Positions 12,470 through 25,682 of a DNA stretch of 64,000 bases are shown here, piece by piece (positions within the stretch are counted from its first letter, which is position 1; each line of letters begins with the position of its first letter). The translations under genes and the position numbers were made by a program. Source of the DNA: Akebia trifoliata (Eukaryota; Streptophyta; Magnoliopsida; Ranunculales; Lardizabalaceae); contig CM030706.1 in the NCBI GenBank assembly GCA_017979445.1, forward strand, positions 8,666,967-8,730,966, given 5' to 3'. Under the pieces are notes generated by a model. It had not been told where the DNA came from. It did no database searches and saw only the letters and a list, made by a program, of their open reading frames with translations.

Positions 12470-12800
12470 GCCAGATACCGCTGAGGGTTTCTCGAAATTA
12501 TGCTCAGTTACCACCGAGGGTTTTCTTGGAATTATGCTCAGATACCGTGGAGGGTTTCTCAGAATTATGTCAGTTACCACCAAGGATTTTCTCAGAATTA
12601 TGCTCAGATACCGCCGAGGGAGGGTTTTTTCAGAATTATGCTCAGAAACCGCCGAGGATTTCTCAGAATTATGCTCAGTTATACTCAGTTTATGCTCAGA
12701 TTATACTCAAATTATGCTCAGTTATACTCAGTTTATGCTTAGATTATGCTCAAATTATGCTCAGTTTATGCTCAATTTATATTCACTTTGTGCTCAGATT
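12470..12800 (+). repeat. Minisatellite in gypsy 3' region (copy 1)
   Basis: Five to six copies of a unit near 33 bases, 'ctcagataccgccgaggg' plus 'tttctcagaattatg', are followed by about ten short units 'ctcagtttatg/ctcagattatg'. All three frames stay open here only because the unit lacks stops, so these are not genes. Copy 2 has a contracted version at 25340-25440. Confidence 0.85.
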
Positions 12801-13094
12801 GTACTAAATTCCAACTTAAACTCTTTGAAATTTATCTCAGATTTTAAGTGCACACATTTGCACATTAGTCAAGGAGAATTTTCTAAAATTCAAGGATCTG
12901 ACATCGTCAGTGAGAGGTCACGCTCAAGGACCTGACAATCTTTTTGTTCGGGGAGAGTTTTACCCTCAAGGATCCGAATGCCCCGATGAATTGTTAAATC
13001 AGACTACAAAATGAACTGTCACTAGCTTTGGCATTCGGATATCGCACTATCTACCAAAATAGATTTGTCATCTAGTTTGTTTCAACTCTCTACC

Positions 13095-13107
13095 AAAAAG
13101 GGGCATC
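13095..13107 (+). other. Polypurine tract of gypsy copy 1
   Basis: AAAAAGGGGCATC lies directly before the TGTAGACACC that opens LTR 2, the position where plus-strand priming occurs in LTR retrotransposons. The equivalent in copy 2 is 'aaagaggggcaac' at 25670-25682. Confidence 0.75.
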
Positions 13108-14633
13108 TGTAGACACCCCATTTTTGCACTTGCCTAATTAATCAACTCGTTAACCCGATCGCAACGGTTCTTAGTGATTGATGTTTATTTCAATGCTTTA
13201 TTTGTTACTAGATGTGTTTCGAAAATTCGGATGAGGTATTTCAATCTAACAAAACTGTAAAAACCACGCTACGCTAGAAAAATATAACTTAAAAAAACAT
13301 AGAAATCATCATTTTTCAGACAAAAAGAAACTTAATGATAAAAGTCACTAAAAAATGATCAAATTACAAAAATACCCCTAACTCAAAACATCCCTAGAGC
13401 CTACGTTATACTAAGAAAAATCCTTTCAAACACATAAAACAACAAATCGAAATCAAATAAATCATTTCGCCAATTTTCACAGAATTCGACAAAATTACGA
13501 AAATGCCCTCATAAAGTTCACGACCATTTCACACAAAAATTCTATAAATGATAAAAACCAGCATTCCCATTGAATTCCTTACAAAAAATCAATTTCAAAA
13601 CATCTTGGAACATTGAAAATTGACTTAAAACGCAAAAAGTCCTTTCCGAGGGCAAAACGATAATTTTACAATTTTAATAATTAAAAATTTTGAAATTAAT
13701 AATTAATGTAAAGTGAAATCTTAATTAAAATCTTAAAGTCAATCAAGTAAGACTAAAGTCAATCAAGTAAGACTAAAGTAAATCTTAAAGTCAATCAAGT
13801 AAGACTATATTCAAAATCTCAAAGTCAAAATCTTAAAGTCAATCAAGTGAGACTAAAAGTCAAAATCATAATATAATTCTAATTAAATAATAACTCTATT
13901 TAAAATAATCTTAATTAAATAATAACTCTATTTAAAATAATTCTAAATAAACAATAACTCTCTCTAAAAGAATTATAATTAAATATTAACTCTATTTAAA
14001 AGGTACTTAAAAAAATTTATAAATAGGGGTCCCTAAAACTTATTTTCGTATTTAAAAAAAATCCTAAGAAAAGTAGGTCAGAAAGCTTCCCCAACCTCCC
14101 CAAAACCTTAATTTTGAAGTTTTAACTCCTTATTTAACATTCATACCTCAACTTTAGCTTCAAAAACACCCAAAAATCCTTCTAAAATACCTTAAAATCC
14201 ATAAAAAAAATCAAAAAATTTACAGATCTAAGAAGAAGATACATGAACTTGGAGATTAGAAATTAGATCCGGCAACAGAACGAAGTGCGGAATACTGTAC
14301 AAGGAGTTGTTTTATCAGATCTGAGGGAACAAAACCGTTGCGTTCGAAAAAGATAACTATTTTTATTCTTTTTTGTTATTATTTAGGTCTTGTTAGCAAT
14401 ATAATTTTATTTGGGAATTAGTAGAGATCGGTGTTTGTCGAGCAGGGTTGGTGCCTAACACCTTCTAACCTTATAATGTGATCTTCGGACTTGTATTTTT
14501 CTTTCGTAGATTAGTAGTATTTCACTTTTTAGAGTCAGTATTCGCTTCTTAGATCGTAACAACTAAGTGGCTACTCCTAAACCTCAAAGGTCAAAAGTGG
14601 ATCCATGCACCCCGTAGATCGAAGGTGCTTTCA
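13108..14633 (+). repeat. LTR 2 of gypsy array (shared between copies 1 and 2)
   Basis: 1526 bases, opening TGTAGACACC and ending 'gtgctttca', followed by G and the PBS. It is preceded by a PPT and followed by a PBS, so it serves as 3' LTR of copy 1 and 5' LTR of copy 2. It contains the AAAGTCAATCAAG tandem tract and a 'tataaataggggtccc' TATA-like motif near 14019, a plausible LTR promoter; the same motif recurs near 3410, 26619 and 57789. Confidence 0.88.
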
Positions 14634-14634
14634 G

Positions 14635-14652
14635 TGGCGACTCCACTAGAGA
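14635..14652 (+). other. Primer-binding site of gypsy copy 2
   Basis: TGGCGACTCCACTAGAGA, one base after the LTR end. The TGGCGACTCC core is complementary to a tRNA 3' end with the final CCA, tRNA-Arg being the usual primer in related Tat/Ogre elements (known of the family). Equivalent sites are at 4024, 27230 and 58401 with single-base decay. Confidence 0.65.
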
Positions 14653-15626
14653 TTATTGAGGATCAAACTTGAAAAGTCCCAAGTATGGGAAGCATTGCGA
14701 GTAGGACCTTTTATTTTAATTTATTTTGAGTTATTTGTTTATCTATTTATTTTATTTTTTTATCATTTTTTTGACTTAATTATTGATCATTTGTTTGGAT
14801 TCCGAATACTTTAGCACATTTTTATGGTTCAATCTAGGATCATCCGGACTGACCCTAAATAATGCAGGAACTCAAGAGGATAATATTGTAAAAAAATGGT
14901 TGTTGAACCAATTTCATAATTTATTTATTTTATATTTTTGGGTTGTATTATTATTTATTTATTTTTTTGATATTATTTCGATTGATTTTGGGTATGTAAT
15001 TTCGAAATATCGCTTTTTATGATTCAATCTAGGGTTATTTTGGGATGACCCTAAATAATGATAGATTCAAACTGACATAAATTGATGACAGAATGATGGT
15101 GGTTGGGATGAGAGGTATGGATTTTATTTTTTAAAGAAAAAAATCTTGGATGAATTATTTTTAGTGCGTTACTAGGCATATGCGTCGAGTTGTGAAAATA
15201 AATTATTTGTGAGTAATGCGCTAAGAAACAAAAAGAAGTGCGTTTTTTAATATTGTTCGTGATGAGGAGAGAATTTTAAGAAAATAAAATCAGAAAAAAA
15301 TCGCAAATTTTTTTTTTATCGCATGGTGTGCCATTAGTAGAAATCCATTTCTGCTATTTTTATCTCCTTCTGTAATAGAAAAAAAAAACGAAAAACAACA
15401 AATAAAAAAAATGTTATCTCTCTCTCTTTTTCTCTCTCTTTCAAGATTTGTGTTTCAAGTTTCAAATCACAAGAACTCTTAAATCCGATAATCCAATCTA
15501 CGGTTTGAATTCGATAAACAACTTGTTTATTCTTGGAAAATTTCTATTAAAAGAACCATATTGGATCCAACGCTGTTTTCTCAATCTTGATCATTCGTGT
15601 TCTGGTTCTTTAAATCTTGGTTTTTG

Positions 15627-15708
15627 ATGGGCGATATTGCGATACCCAATTGGTTAAATGGATTGCCCTTAGCGCCCAAATATCACTCACCGATTGAATT
15701 TCACATGT
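15627..15708 (+). pseudogene. Captured ELF6-like JmjN fragment (copy 2)
   Basis: ATG at 15627 gives MGDIAIPNWLNGLPLAPKYH then SPIEFHM. This copy keeps Gly2, as in ELF6-type proteins, where copy 1 has Asp2. The preceding CT-rich tract (15416-15445) and leader to 15626 match copy 1. Immediately after the fragment comes an A-rich tract, so the capture stops within the first exon. Confidence 0.6.
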
Positions 15709-18113
15709 TTTGTTACAAAAAAAAAAAAAAAACAGCAAAACAGAGAGAGAGAAACAATCCATGGGCTGATGTGAAAAAAATATAAAAACAAAATTTCAAA
15801 ACAAAATTCAGTTTTTCTCTTTTAATAAATTTATTTTATTATTATTTTTAACTCTAATTCAGTTTTTATTTTTTATTTTTATTTTTATTTTTTATGTTTC
15901 TTATAAAACATAGTTCAATTTTTCTCTTTTTAAAAAAAAGTAGAATTCGGTTTTTTTTTCTTAAAAAAAAAAAAAAAAAGAGTTTTCATACGTTGCTGTC
16001 CATGGCGTGTTGTAGCTACAACAACAAGTTTTTTTTGGTGTGTTGTTAGCAAAAGTTCTTTTGAAACTATTTTCCATTTATCTGTGAAGAAGAAACAACA
16101 AATAAATGGAGTGACGTCTCTCTCTCTCTCTCTCGGTCGATCATAGTATCGATGGATGCAGATCCATTGAAGCGTGTATTGTAGAACAACAAGGCTATTC
16201 TCTTTATCTGTGTTTGCTATACTTCCACTGGTGAGGTGAGAGAAGAGAAGCCATGGAGATAAAAAGGAACGTGGGTTTTATGGGTTTCTTTGCATGATTG
16301 AGATGGAGGTGATTTAATGGTCGGTTGATGGGCTTGTGAGATGGTGTCAGTCGTTCAAGGAAACATCCAAATTGGATGATTTTGTTTGTAATCATGGATT
16401 TTGCTATTGCTGTGAGTGGACTGGTAAGGGTGGCCACTACAAGAATATGATGGATGGTGATTCTGTTAGTAAAGTTCATGGTAAACTATGGTGTTGATCA
16501 CAAACACCTCTCTTGTCTGTGGATCACTTATAATATCACCATTTGGCATTTTTTTCTTCTTTCTTTACAAAAAAAAAAAAAAAGAAAATTTTTTTTTTAC
16601 TCCAAACAAACTTTGGATGGGACCCACTTGTTCATTTTTAAAATTAAAAATCATTCAAATATGTTTTTAAAGATTAAAAATCCTTCAAATATGGTCTTTA
16701 ATAAGTATTTAATTCTTTACAATACCGTGGGCCCCACCTCAAAATTTTGGAAATCACATTCCTTACTAAGGATTTTTCACCACAACGGTATAATCTAACT
16801 CACTTAGTAAGGTTTTACTTTTGCTACGGGTCGTTAAGCTCTCACGTGACATAATCCAATGTCACCGATTTGATGAATTTTGAAAGAAATTTTATTTTTC
16901 TTCTTTTTCAATATAAAATATTAGGACTTTGGTTAAAAGTTAATAGCTATAAATTTTCAAGAACTTGGATCTAAGCTCATTATTTTTTAATATTATTTTG
17001 GATCAAAACCTTTTCCTTGAAATTTAGAAGGCTGTGACATTGGATTAACGATCACGTTGGCTTAACGACTATTCGTAAAATTTGAAAACTTAATTTTTTA
17101 GTCAAAATAATGCTCATTAAGAAGTTTGTTGAGTACCAAATTTAATTTTTTCAAAAAAAAAAAAAAAGTTTCATCACTCCTTATCTCTTTCAATACCGTT
17201 ATGTCCTCAATTCAATATTCGTGGGAAATTTTGGATCATCCAAAAGTGATTAATTATTGGATCATAAAATAAAAATTTTGTTTTGATTAATTCTATGTTG
17301 ATTTGAATGTTAGATCTGATTGGATATTCTATAATTACTTATCTAATACACCCTGATTTGATGATGTGTATGCTTTGATCTCGAATTGAATGGATGTTGT
17401 TTATATTTGGTTCAATATTTGAAATCCATATTGTGATAGTATGATTAGGCCCATGGGTCCATTTGTTTGAAAAAGGCCCTGAGCACACTCCACCCTGTTT
17501 TGCACACACTACTAGCATGTTTACTGCTTTGCACGCTTGCATGTCCCTAAAAGCCAACGTGGCACTAGTGCGTAGCCCTGTCTCTTCGTAGATGCGATGT
17601 CATTCATGAAAATCACAACTCCACTCATGTACCTTAGGGTATATTAAATTAGGGCATCAGTATCGTCTGATCAGGTGACTCTGAAAGGGATATCGATGCA
17701 CCCAAGTTGGAGCGACCTAAGTCTTTGACCTATTGTAAGCCGTACAGTCACATGTCCCGTTTGCCAACGTAGTACTAGTACGTGGTCGGTCCCCTCGTGA
17801 GATGCCAAACCATTTATGAAAGCTACAACTCTTGACTCGTACCCAAAGGTATATCAAAGATGATCCAAGTACATTAGTTGTACTTTTTGGTCAAAACCAG
17901 TGCCTAAGCAAGATCCTGGTCTGATGTACTACGGTACTAGGAGGATAGACTACGTCTATTATAGAAAAGGGGTGATTTAAGAGTGCCTTTGCTCAAGCAT
18001 CCTGTACCAATTATGATCTGGGGATTAAATTGGCTACTTTTGGCTTCAGAGAAGTGAGTGGAAATTTTAGATTCTTATCTATATGGTATATCAAATCAAG
18101 TCACCACATACCA

Positions 18114-19383
18114 TGTAATGCCTCGCCAAACGCTAACACAAATCCCAAGGTCAGCTCGAAGTAGTAAGTGGCGCCTCGAAATTTCGGCATGGTCTCCTCT
18201 GTTTATATTAGTGTTTCATGGAACTCAAACCTGATAAACTAATTTCAAACCTGGATATAAAGATATAGATGTATAAATAATAGCGGAAGACTAATTACAT
18301 CTAATATGTAAATAGATCAGAGCGTGAAAATTTAGCGATATATATGATCACAAAAATTTAACCTCACTCTAACACAACCCTAACACTCAACCTCAAAATA
18401 TGTATACACCTGGACGAAACTGACTACACAAAAGGGTATGGCCCTAGTGATCATCGTGCAACAAATTCTGATCGTCGATCTGATCGACCAGGTACTCCTC
18501 ACTTACCGACTCTATGCCTGCCTCCGTAACTGCAAGTACTGAAGCTAAAAAAAAAAATAGGAAGGAAAGGGTGAGTAACAATGGTTACCTAGTAGGTCCA
18601 CAAACAATTCCTACTAATAACCTCACCTAACGTGATCGAATAATCATACTGCATCGTTTTAAAACATGTAAGTTTTACAATTGAAACTATGATTAACTGG
18701 TACATACGGTCATGGATAAGCAACTAAACAGTTTAAAAGTTACACATAACATCAATCATTCATACTCATTATACATTTGTCATTTTATGTAAATACTATT
18801 GACAACATTAAAATAATAGACATGCTTTGCAGTTTAAAATTCAAAATATAACAACAGATATATAATACAAGTGGTGGAGTAATGGAATTTGAGCGTTGGG
18901 ATTCACGATTGGATCGGTCCTAATCGAGACATGATGTTACTACATAAACCTGTCTTTTAGTTCCTGATTTTGTGACTGGTCGTGTCTACCACGCTTGCGA
19001 GACCATTTATCAGGCTCAGGCTAGCCGTTAGACGTGATCGTAAATAATATGTCTCTTTTCGATGTGTCAAAATGTTTAACTACAACTAGAGTGTTAGTAA
19101 TCACTGACCAATCATCTTTGTCCATGCCTATCAACCGTGCATGTGATTCCTAAAATAGCACTCCACTCGTATACGACCACCTTTACAATACACGTTCACT
19201 GGTAAAGATAAGAAAGGAATGGACCTGGATTCCAGTTGTGACTCCACTCTCATACGCGTCCTAACCGCGTATAAGCTTGGTGGTCCCTACCGTACATCCT
19301 AGGATAGTACACCCCTCCGGATGATGTGACACACTATCCCTTTAGGCATTCACAGACCCTTTAACAGCTCACAAAATAGCTAC

Positions 19384-19435
<52 letters not shown>

Positions 19436-21521
19436 CTTTCATTTAAAACAAAAGAGAAATTAACAGAACAGGGTTGAGAATGGATATCCAGTTCCTACCA
19501 TGCAACTGTAGCCACCTGACCTAAAATAAATAACAGTACTCAGCGCACGCGTTAACATAATTGTAAATAAACATGCAATCATTTCATTAATAACCTGGAT
19601 ATCCTTTCACCAACCAACATACAACATGCAATGTAAAATGTAGACATCACCTCTCGGGTGTGATTCTGACATTTTATCGTTCATTCCCTCTTTCATTCTC
19701 TCGATAATCTTACTTTTTGTCTCTTCAAGTCAAATCATTCATTTTCAATTTCTCAAAGTCATTTTTGGTCTTTCCATAAAAAATCATCAAAGTTTCTTCA
19801 AAACGAGGTCCCGTGATGTACGGTACCTAAACTGGTCAAAATGGTAAAAGCTGGTGAAAATTTGGCTAAGTGTTGAAAACTCAAATTTTCAAAGTTCTCG
19901 AAATTGAAAATGAGTTTTTCGAAATGAAAGTCTCGATTATGAGATTCGACACCATATAGTTTTTGTAATCTAATTCAAAGTAATGCGAAAGTTATTATAT
20001 TTAGAAAATTTGTCGAAAACGTCGAAATTTACGTTTTGCTCTTGACATCAAAATTTGGATTTTGATTCTTTGAGATTTGGATCTTGAAACTATTCCCATT
20101 ATTCTGAAATGGGGGGTAAAACCTTAATTTCATTCAAGAACTTAAAGATGACATTTACTTAAATGTTTTTAATGAAATGAAGGGTGAGAAATCAAGTATA
20201 GGTAATGAGGGAGTCAGGCCAAGAGTCAGAGTCTGTTCTTGACTCAAAAAGATGCTGTCGGCAACAGAAGCTTGTTCTGTAGGTGGAACCGATAGTTCCT
20301 GTAGACAGAAGATACTTATCGGCAGCAAAAGCTTCATTCTGTAGGTGGAACTGATAGAATGGTTATCGGTGGGTGTCGGTGGGACCGACGGTCCTGCTGA
20401 CAGCACTGAACTTCCTCGTGATTTTTGGGTTTTTCGATCCCTTCTTCGGATCTTTGTTCCGTTCTTCAAACCCCTCAACCCACCGACGAATTCAACATTA
20501 AAAACATAGATAAAACACATCAAATCCCTATTTCTAGCATGAATTTCAATTCAAACAAAGATTTCTACGATTTAAAATAAACAATAAGTTTTATTGAAAC
20601 AACCTAAATGCACATTTTTATAAATCTAAAGTTACCAATAGGAATTGAAAGTCCCCTACATGTTTGTGGTTGCCAATGATGATGAATCAACACTAAGGAT
20701 CAATGTTTGGCAGCTCGAAGTTTCAAAAGTGGTTGAACTTGGGTGCCAACGATGTGGTTGGTCGTGAAATCCTCTTTGAAGGTGTTCTTCCCCTTTCTAA
20801 TGATCAACAACGACCCTCCTACGATTTGGATGAGGTTCCAAGTGATTATAAACAAACCCACTTGCTGATTTTTGTGGGAAGCCAAGAGAAAAGAAAAGGA
20901 AATGGAGGTTGGATGGGGTGAGGACGTAGAGCTCGACAACACCGACAATATTACCTTCTTCGTCGAGGTTCAACTTGGCTTCGTTCACACTAAAACTTGA
21001 TGGAAATGGGTTGAAACCCTTAGGTTGAAAAATGGCTATCATTTGGAATTTCTTAGAGAAGAAGAGAAATGAATGAAATAAAAGAAATCAGATTTCTTTT
21101 ATAATAAAGCTGAGGGCATACTTGTAATTTTCTCACAATTTTTAGTTTCGATCGTAACTTAACTATTCGGACTCGAAAATTGACAAGTGAGTATACCATT
21201 TCAAATAATTTTTCATTACGGACCTAATGGTGTCATCAAATCTCTTAGATTCTCACTCTAATGAAATTATACTATTTTGGGTCCCACTTAACGCGAAATT
21301 CGAGGATTTTATAACTTTTTAATCTGAACTCGAATTCGAACTTGCTTACAGGTTAATGTATATATTCCGATCCTTTTGAATCTAATGGCGAAGTCTATTT
21401 TCCTTGAAATCAACCATAACAACATTCGAGTATTTTACTCTAAGTCTCTCCTTCGATATTTTCCCCCAAATCTCACCACTTAATTTCCTTGAGATATGAG
21501 TTGAAAATACGGGGTGTTACA
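18114..21521. mobile_element. Solo LTR, probably chromovirus (Del/Tekay-like), 3408 bp
   Basis: Starts TGTAATGCC and ends GGTGTTACA, a perfect short TG..CA inverted end (TGTAA/TTACA), flanked by 5-base near-duplicates TACCA (18109-18113) and TATCG (21522-21526). Copy 1 of the host element reads TACCG at the empty position (near 8602). The length, the ends and the early 'cctcgaaatttcggcatggtc'-type stretch are typical of long chromovirus LTRs (known of the family). It contains no coding frame of note, an (AT)n microsatellite, and no internal retroviral genes, so it is the product of LTR-LTR recombination. Confidence 0.75.
19385..19432. repeat. (AT)n microsatellite
   Basis: About 24 uninterrupted AT dinucleotides inside the solo LTR. 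Confidence 0.95.
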
Positions 21522-22779
21522 TATCGTCTGATTGAGTACGCTCGAGAGGTATATAGGTGTACTTGGGCAAGGGTGACTAGATAAAAATGCATTGCATATA
21601 GAAGGTTTAGAGTCTAGAAACCTTCCCTATAGGTCATGACTCGAACTTATCGTAGGTGTTCGCGGGTTGTTTATTGAATGAGATCTTGTGAATGATGAAT
21701 GCATGTGAATGATGAGATCAGGATGCATGTATATGAATGATGAGATCAGAATGTATGATTGTCTTTAAGGATTAAAGTTTTTTGTTTTAACTGATTAAAA
21801 AGGGTGCACCGACCCAATGAAGAATCCATTTCTTGCAATAATTCATAATGACCCAGTCCATCTCGATCCAACAATCATGATGGGCCGGATAATTTAAATC
21901 AAAATGAAAATCAAATTCTTTTCTAAATTCGGGTTTCTACCAATTTTTAAAGAAGAAAAATTGTTTACAAAAGGAAAGTATTTTTTCAAAAAAATATTTT
22001 TCAGAAGAAGAGTTCTCTACAAAAAATATTTTCTATAAGAACAAGATTTTTCAAGAGAAAATGCTTTCCAAATAAACAAATATTTTCTGAAAGAAAATAT
22101 TTTCCAAAAGATCTATTTTTTCAAGGAATAATTATTTACATGGACTTTGAAAATTTTCTAAAATATTATTTTTCTAAAGAAAAAGAAAATATTTTTACAA
22201 ATTTTTTTTTTTGCATGGACCTTGAAAAATTACTAAAATATGTTTTCCAAAAATAAAAATGATTGCAAAAAATAATCAGATTTGTGAAAGTTCGAAATAT
22301 TATTTGTTAATAATTTTCAAGAGTGCAATAGAATTGCATGAATGGATTGTTTAATGGATTGGTGCATAAATTCAATAAAATCTCAGGATTTATTAAAATG
22401 TTATCAATGGGGTAACACTGGAATTCACTTTTGATGGGGTTATCATTGTACCTAAGCTCAATCGTTCGCTGTTTTGTTAGGGTCACTAGTCCAGTTAGTT
22501 AGAACGAACATCAACACCAAATGAATTGTCAGAAATGGCCTCAAAATTTCTCAAAATTACACAATTGTTCCCTAAAGATCACCGTGCCTCAATCCTGTCG
22601 GTTGTAACAATGTCTCAGTCTTAATCAAGCCCATTGTGGGTAGTTATCTTGAGTTTTCATGAGTCATTTGGATTAGTTCGAGTTCTTTTTTTCAGCAAGG
22701 TCATGACTTCTTTGGATTGAGTCTACTCTTTTCTATGAGTCGAGTTTGTTTGCCAAGTTTAAAACGACGTCTGTCGTCC

Positions 22780-24060
22780 CATTTGAATAAATGAAATTTT
22801 TGAATACCTTAAGCGTATTAACGAATTAACTACTAATCTGGCTTCAATGATAGATTTCTTTCTAGAATAAGAAGATAAGGGTTGGACTCAACTTTTAATC
22901 AAGAAAGCAAAGGTCATTGACCTCGGAACAGAAAATAATTCATAAAGAGATTAAAGTAGAAACTATCCTATCACTAGAGGAACATGAAGGGACAATGAAT
23001 TTACTCAGAAATTTGAAAAGACTTGTTCACGTGGTCTAATGATGATCTGTTAGGTGCAATCTCGGGTGTTGTCCGACATGGAATAGATACTCGCTCGATG
23101 AACTGAAAACACCAAAGAGATCAAATAAGATATTACAATACATTTCAATGTTGTCCTCACTGCATCTATCATAAGTCAATACATGGTACCTTTGAGATTG
23201 ATATCTAATAACGGGTCACACTTCAAAGTCAAGGATTACTTTGTGTTCAAAGTTCAAGATCCGGCATCATCTCTCTACCGTCCTCAAATTAATGGAGTGG
23301 TTGAAGCAAATAGCTAATAAGAGTTTCAAAATAATCATTGTGAAAATGTGTCGATTGCACCGGGAATGGTTAGAGAAGCTGTCATTCATACTGGGGGCAT
23401 ATTGTACTTCAATACAGTCTTCCACTGGAGTCATTCCCTATTCTCTAGTGTATGATATGGAAGTAGTCTCACCAGATGAAATGGAGATCCCGTTTATCAA
23501 AAAATTGATGGAAAGTCAATTGTTAGAAACAAACTGAGTCCGATATCAGTACAAAGAACTGAACCTGACTGAAGAAAATAACCTAAAAGCTTTGTACCAC
23601 GTGTAGGCTTATCAAAGAAGAGTCGTCCGTGCGTTTGACACAAAGATCAAGGCTCGTCACTTGCAAGTCAGAGATTTGGTACTCAAAGAGAATCAGACAC
23701 TTATATTTGACCCTAGAGGGAAGTTTAAACTTAATTGAGGAGATCTGTTCATCATCAAAAAATATTACCTGAAAAAGCTATCAAACTTTAAGACCATGAT
23801 GAAATCGAACTAATAGAGTCAATCAACTTTGACTAGATCAAGCGATACTACATTTAAGGAGGTCATCTTTGGTCGAATCAATTTTTCTACTACCCAGTTC
23901 AATATCTCCATTCTCAGCCCTTTGCAACATTTTTCAATATATATATATATATACACCTTTTTCTTTCTCGACCCGATCATTTAACGCAAGGAAGGGAAAA
24001 ATTCGAACTACATTTTGGTCTGATCCCAAAATTCTGGGGTACGTAGCAACCTGAGAAGTT
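22780..24060 (+). pseudogene. Shortened gypsy pol remnant (copy 2)
   Basis: Same architecture as copy 1. The longest open stretch (23241-23537) covers the end of the integrase core with words LHREWLEKLSFILGAY and STGVIPYSLVYDMEVV. Stop codons interrupt the YRPQ region and the C-terminal part. The RT-to-integrase deletion junction near 23150 is the same as in copy 1, so the deletion predates amplification. Confidence 0.75.
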
Positions 24061-25339
24061 ACTTCAGGCCCGACCACATCAAAATAAAAAAAAATAGATT
24101 CCCTAACAAAGGAAAAAAAATCTAAAAAGAAAAATTCAAAAGAAAAAGAAATATCATCCTAAATGGGAAAGAAGATTAAAAAAAAATCAAAATTTAAGAG
24201 AAAATACCACACAATGGGCATTCGGATTTTGAGCCTCAAAATCCCTTTCTTTTTATACCCAGTCCTAGGTTTACCCATAAAAGTTCTCCTAAATATCGTG
24301 CGAAAAGTCAAGAAAGATTGCATAACATGATTAGATAGCAATTCCATAAGTTCAGAAAGAAAAAAAAAGAGAAAAAAGCCCACTAAGTTTAAAATTCGAA
24401 AATGGCGACTTAGGCAAAAATTAAGGTAGGCTCGTAAGGTTGAAAATTTGAAAGGACGGCTTTGACAACAATCAGAGTAAAGATAAAAAAAACTCGATAG
24501 ATCGAAAACCTAAAAAGGCGATGTAGGCAAAAGCTAGAGCATACTCACTAGTTTGTAAACCTGAAAGGGCAATCTAGGCAAAAGTTATAACAACAAAGAA
24601 AAAACAGAAAAAATTCCCAGGGAATTAAAAAGCTAAGAGTGGTCCGAGCTAAAACAGAAGTCCGAATAATCAAGTTCAATACTTAGTTTAAACCAGGCAC
24701 AGACTCAGAAGCCACAAGTATCTTGTCTACGATCGATCTGAAAATTTTTACTTCCCCTAGTGAACCAAGTGAGAGAAGGGTGAATTCTATGATGAGTCTC
24801 AAAAGAAAATATTTTATTTTCTTGAGATTGACTCAAAATCATCAATAAATTAATCAAAATTAAAAGTTGGATCTTTATTGTGCTTGTAGTAATCAAATAT
24901 TTGAAACCTTCATACAAGGGGTATTTTTTTTTTAAATATTTACATGATGTGTTCAATTATCTCCAATGCCATTTTTATTGTCAAACTAGGGGCATTTTAT
25001 TTTTGAGCAATGTTAATCCTAAAAGATAATGAGAATTCCAAACTTAAGGTTATTCTCTTAATAATAATTTTTTGAAAATCCTTGCGGTTCAAAAGAAATA
25101 AAAACTCAGGTTTTAAATTCATAAAATTTTTGGATAAAACATTGAGATTCACACAAAAGCATTTCGGGTCTCACATTTGGTTGTACCTAGGGATTAACTC
25201 ATAACCTTTTCTCCTAAAATAGGAAATAGGACATTCATTATTTCCCAGATCTATTCATTCCTAGATTCAATCACTTTTTTCTTGATTCATTTTCAATCAT
25301 TCTTTCCCAGATTAATTCTTTCATTCTCAGTTTTACTCA

Positions 25340-25440
25340 GTCAGATACCACCGAGGGTTTCTTGGAATTATGATCAGTTATTGCTGAGGGTTTCTCAAAA
25401 TTATGCTCAGATACCACCGACGGTTTCTCAGAATTATGTT
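25340..25440 (+). repeat. Minisatellite in gypsy 3' region (copy 2, contracted)
   Basis: Three units of the 'cagataccaccgagggttt' repeat, against five to six at 12470-12800. The short 'ctcagtttatg' units are absent. Confidence 0.8.
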
Positions 25441-25682
25441 TGGAAAAGAGAATTTTTTAAAATTCAAGGATTTGACACCGTCAGTCAGAGTTCGTGTTCA
25501 AGGACCTTACAACATTTTTTTTTCGGGGATAATTTTACCTTCAAGGATCCGAATGCCCTGACGAATTGTTAAATCAGGCAGCAAAATGAACTGTCACCAG
25601 CTTTGGCATTTAGATATCGCATCATCTACCAAAATAGATTTGCCATCTAGTTTATTTCAACTCTCTGTCAAAGAGGGGCAAC

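Larger units (their letters stand above)
4023..13107 (+). mobile_element. Gypsy array, copy 1 internal region
   Basis: Runs from a PBS-like TGACGACTCC at 4024 to a polypurine tract ending at 13107. In order it holds: a leader; a cargo segment (about 4770-7650) with an ELF6-like start, a PIF-like insert and a coding-looking patch near 6845-6960 that I cannot name; a conserved noncoding block (7660-9880); a shortened pol (9898-11040); and a 3' non-coding part with Lys/Arg-codon-rich and tandem-repeat DNA. No gag is recognisable. The whole order is repeated in copy 2, and in copies 3 and 4 as far as they are visible, so this is a defined non-autonomous family rather than one random wreck. Confidence 0.8.
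14634..25682 (+). mobile_element. Gypsy array, copy 2 internal region (with nested solo LTR)
   Basis: Same order as copy 1 without the two PIF-like inserts, but interrupted by a 3.4-kb solo LTR at 18114-21521. Subtracting that leaves about 7.64 kb, against about 8.0 kb for copy 1 without its PIF insert. The coding-looking patch at 16350-16500 reads, in one frame, words such as SFKETSKLDDFV and EWTGKGGHYKNMMDGD; I do not recognise it, but copies 1 and 3 keep parts of it, so it may be more captured exon sequence. The noncoding block 17160-18113 and 21522-22770 matches 7660-9880 of copy 1. Confidence 0.82.

Noticed and set aside
12500..12935. Three overlapping plus-strand frames of 80-133 codons with repeated Asn-Tyr-Ala-Gln or Glu-Leu-Cys
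   Set aside because: All arise from a stop-free minisatellite; absent from the contracted copy at 25340.
20155..20523. 122-codon minus-strand frame
   Set aside because: Inside the solo LTR, with no motif and no similarity to anything I recognise.
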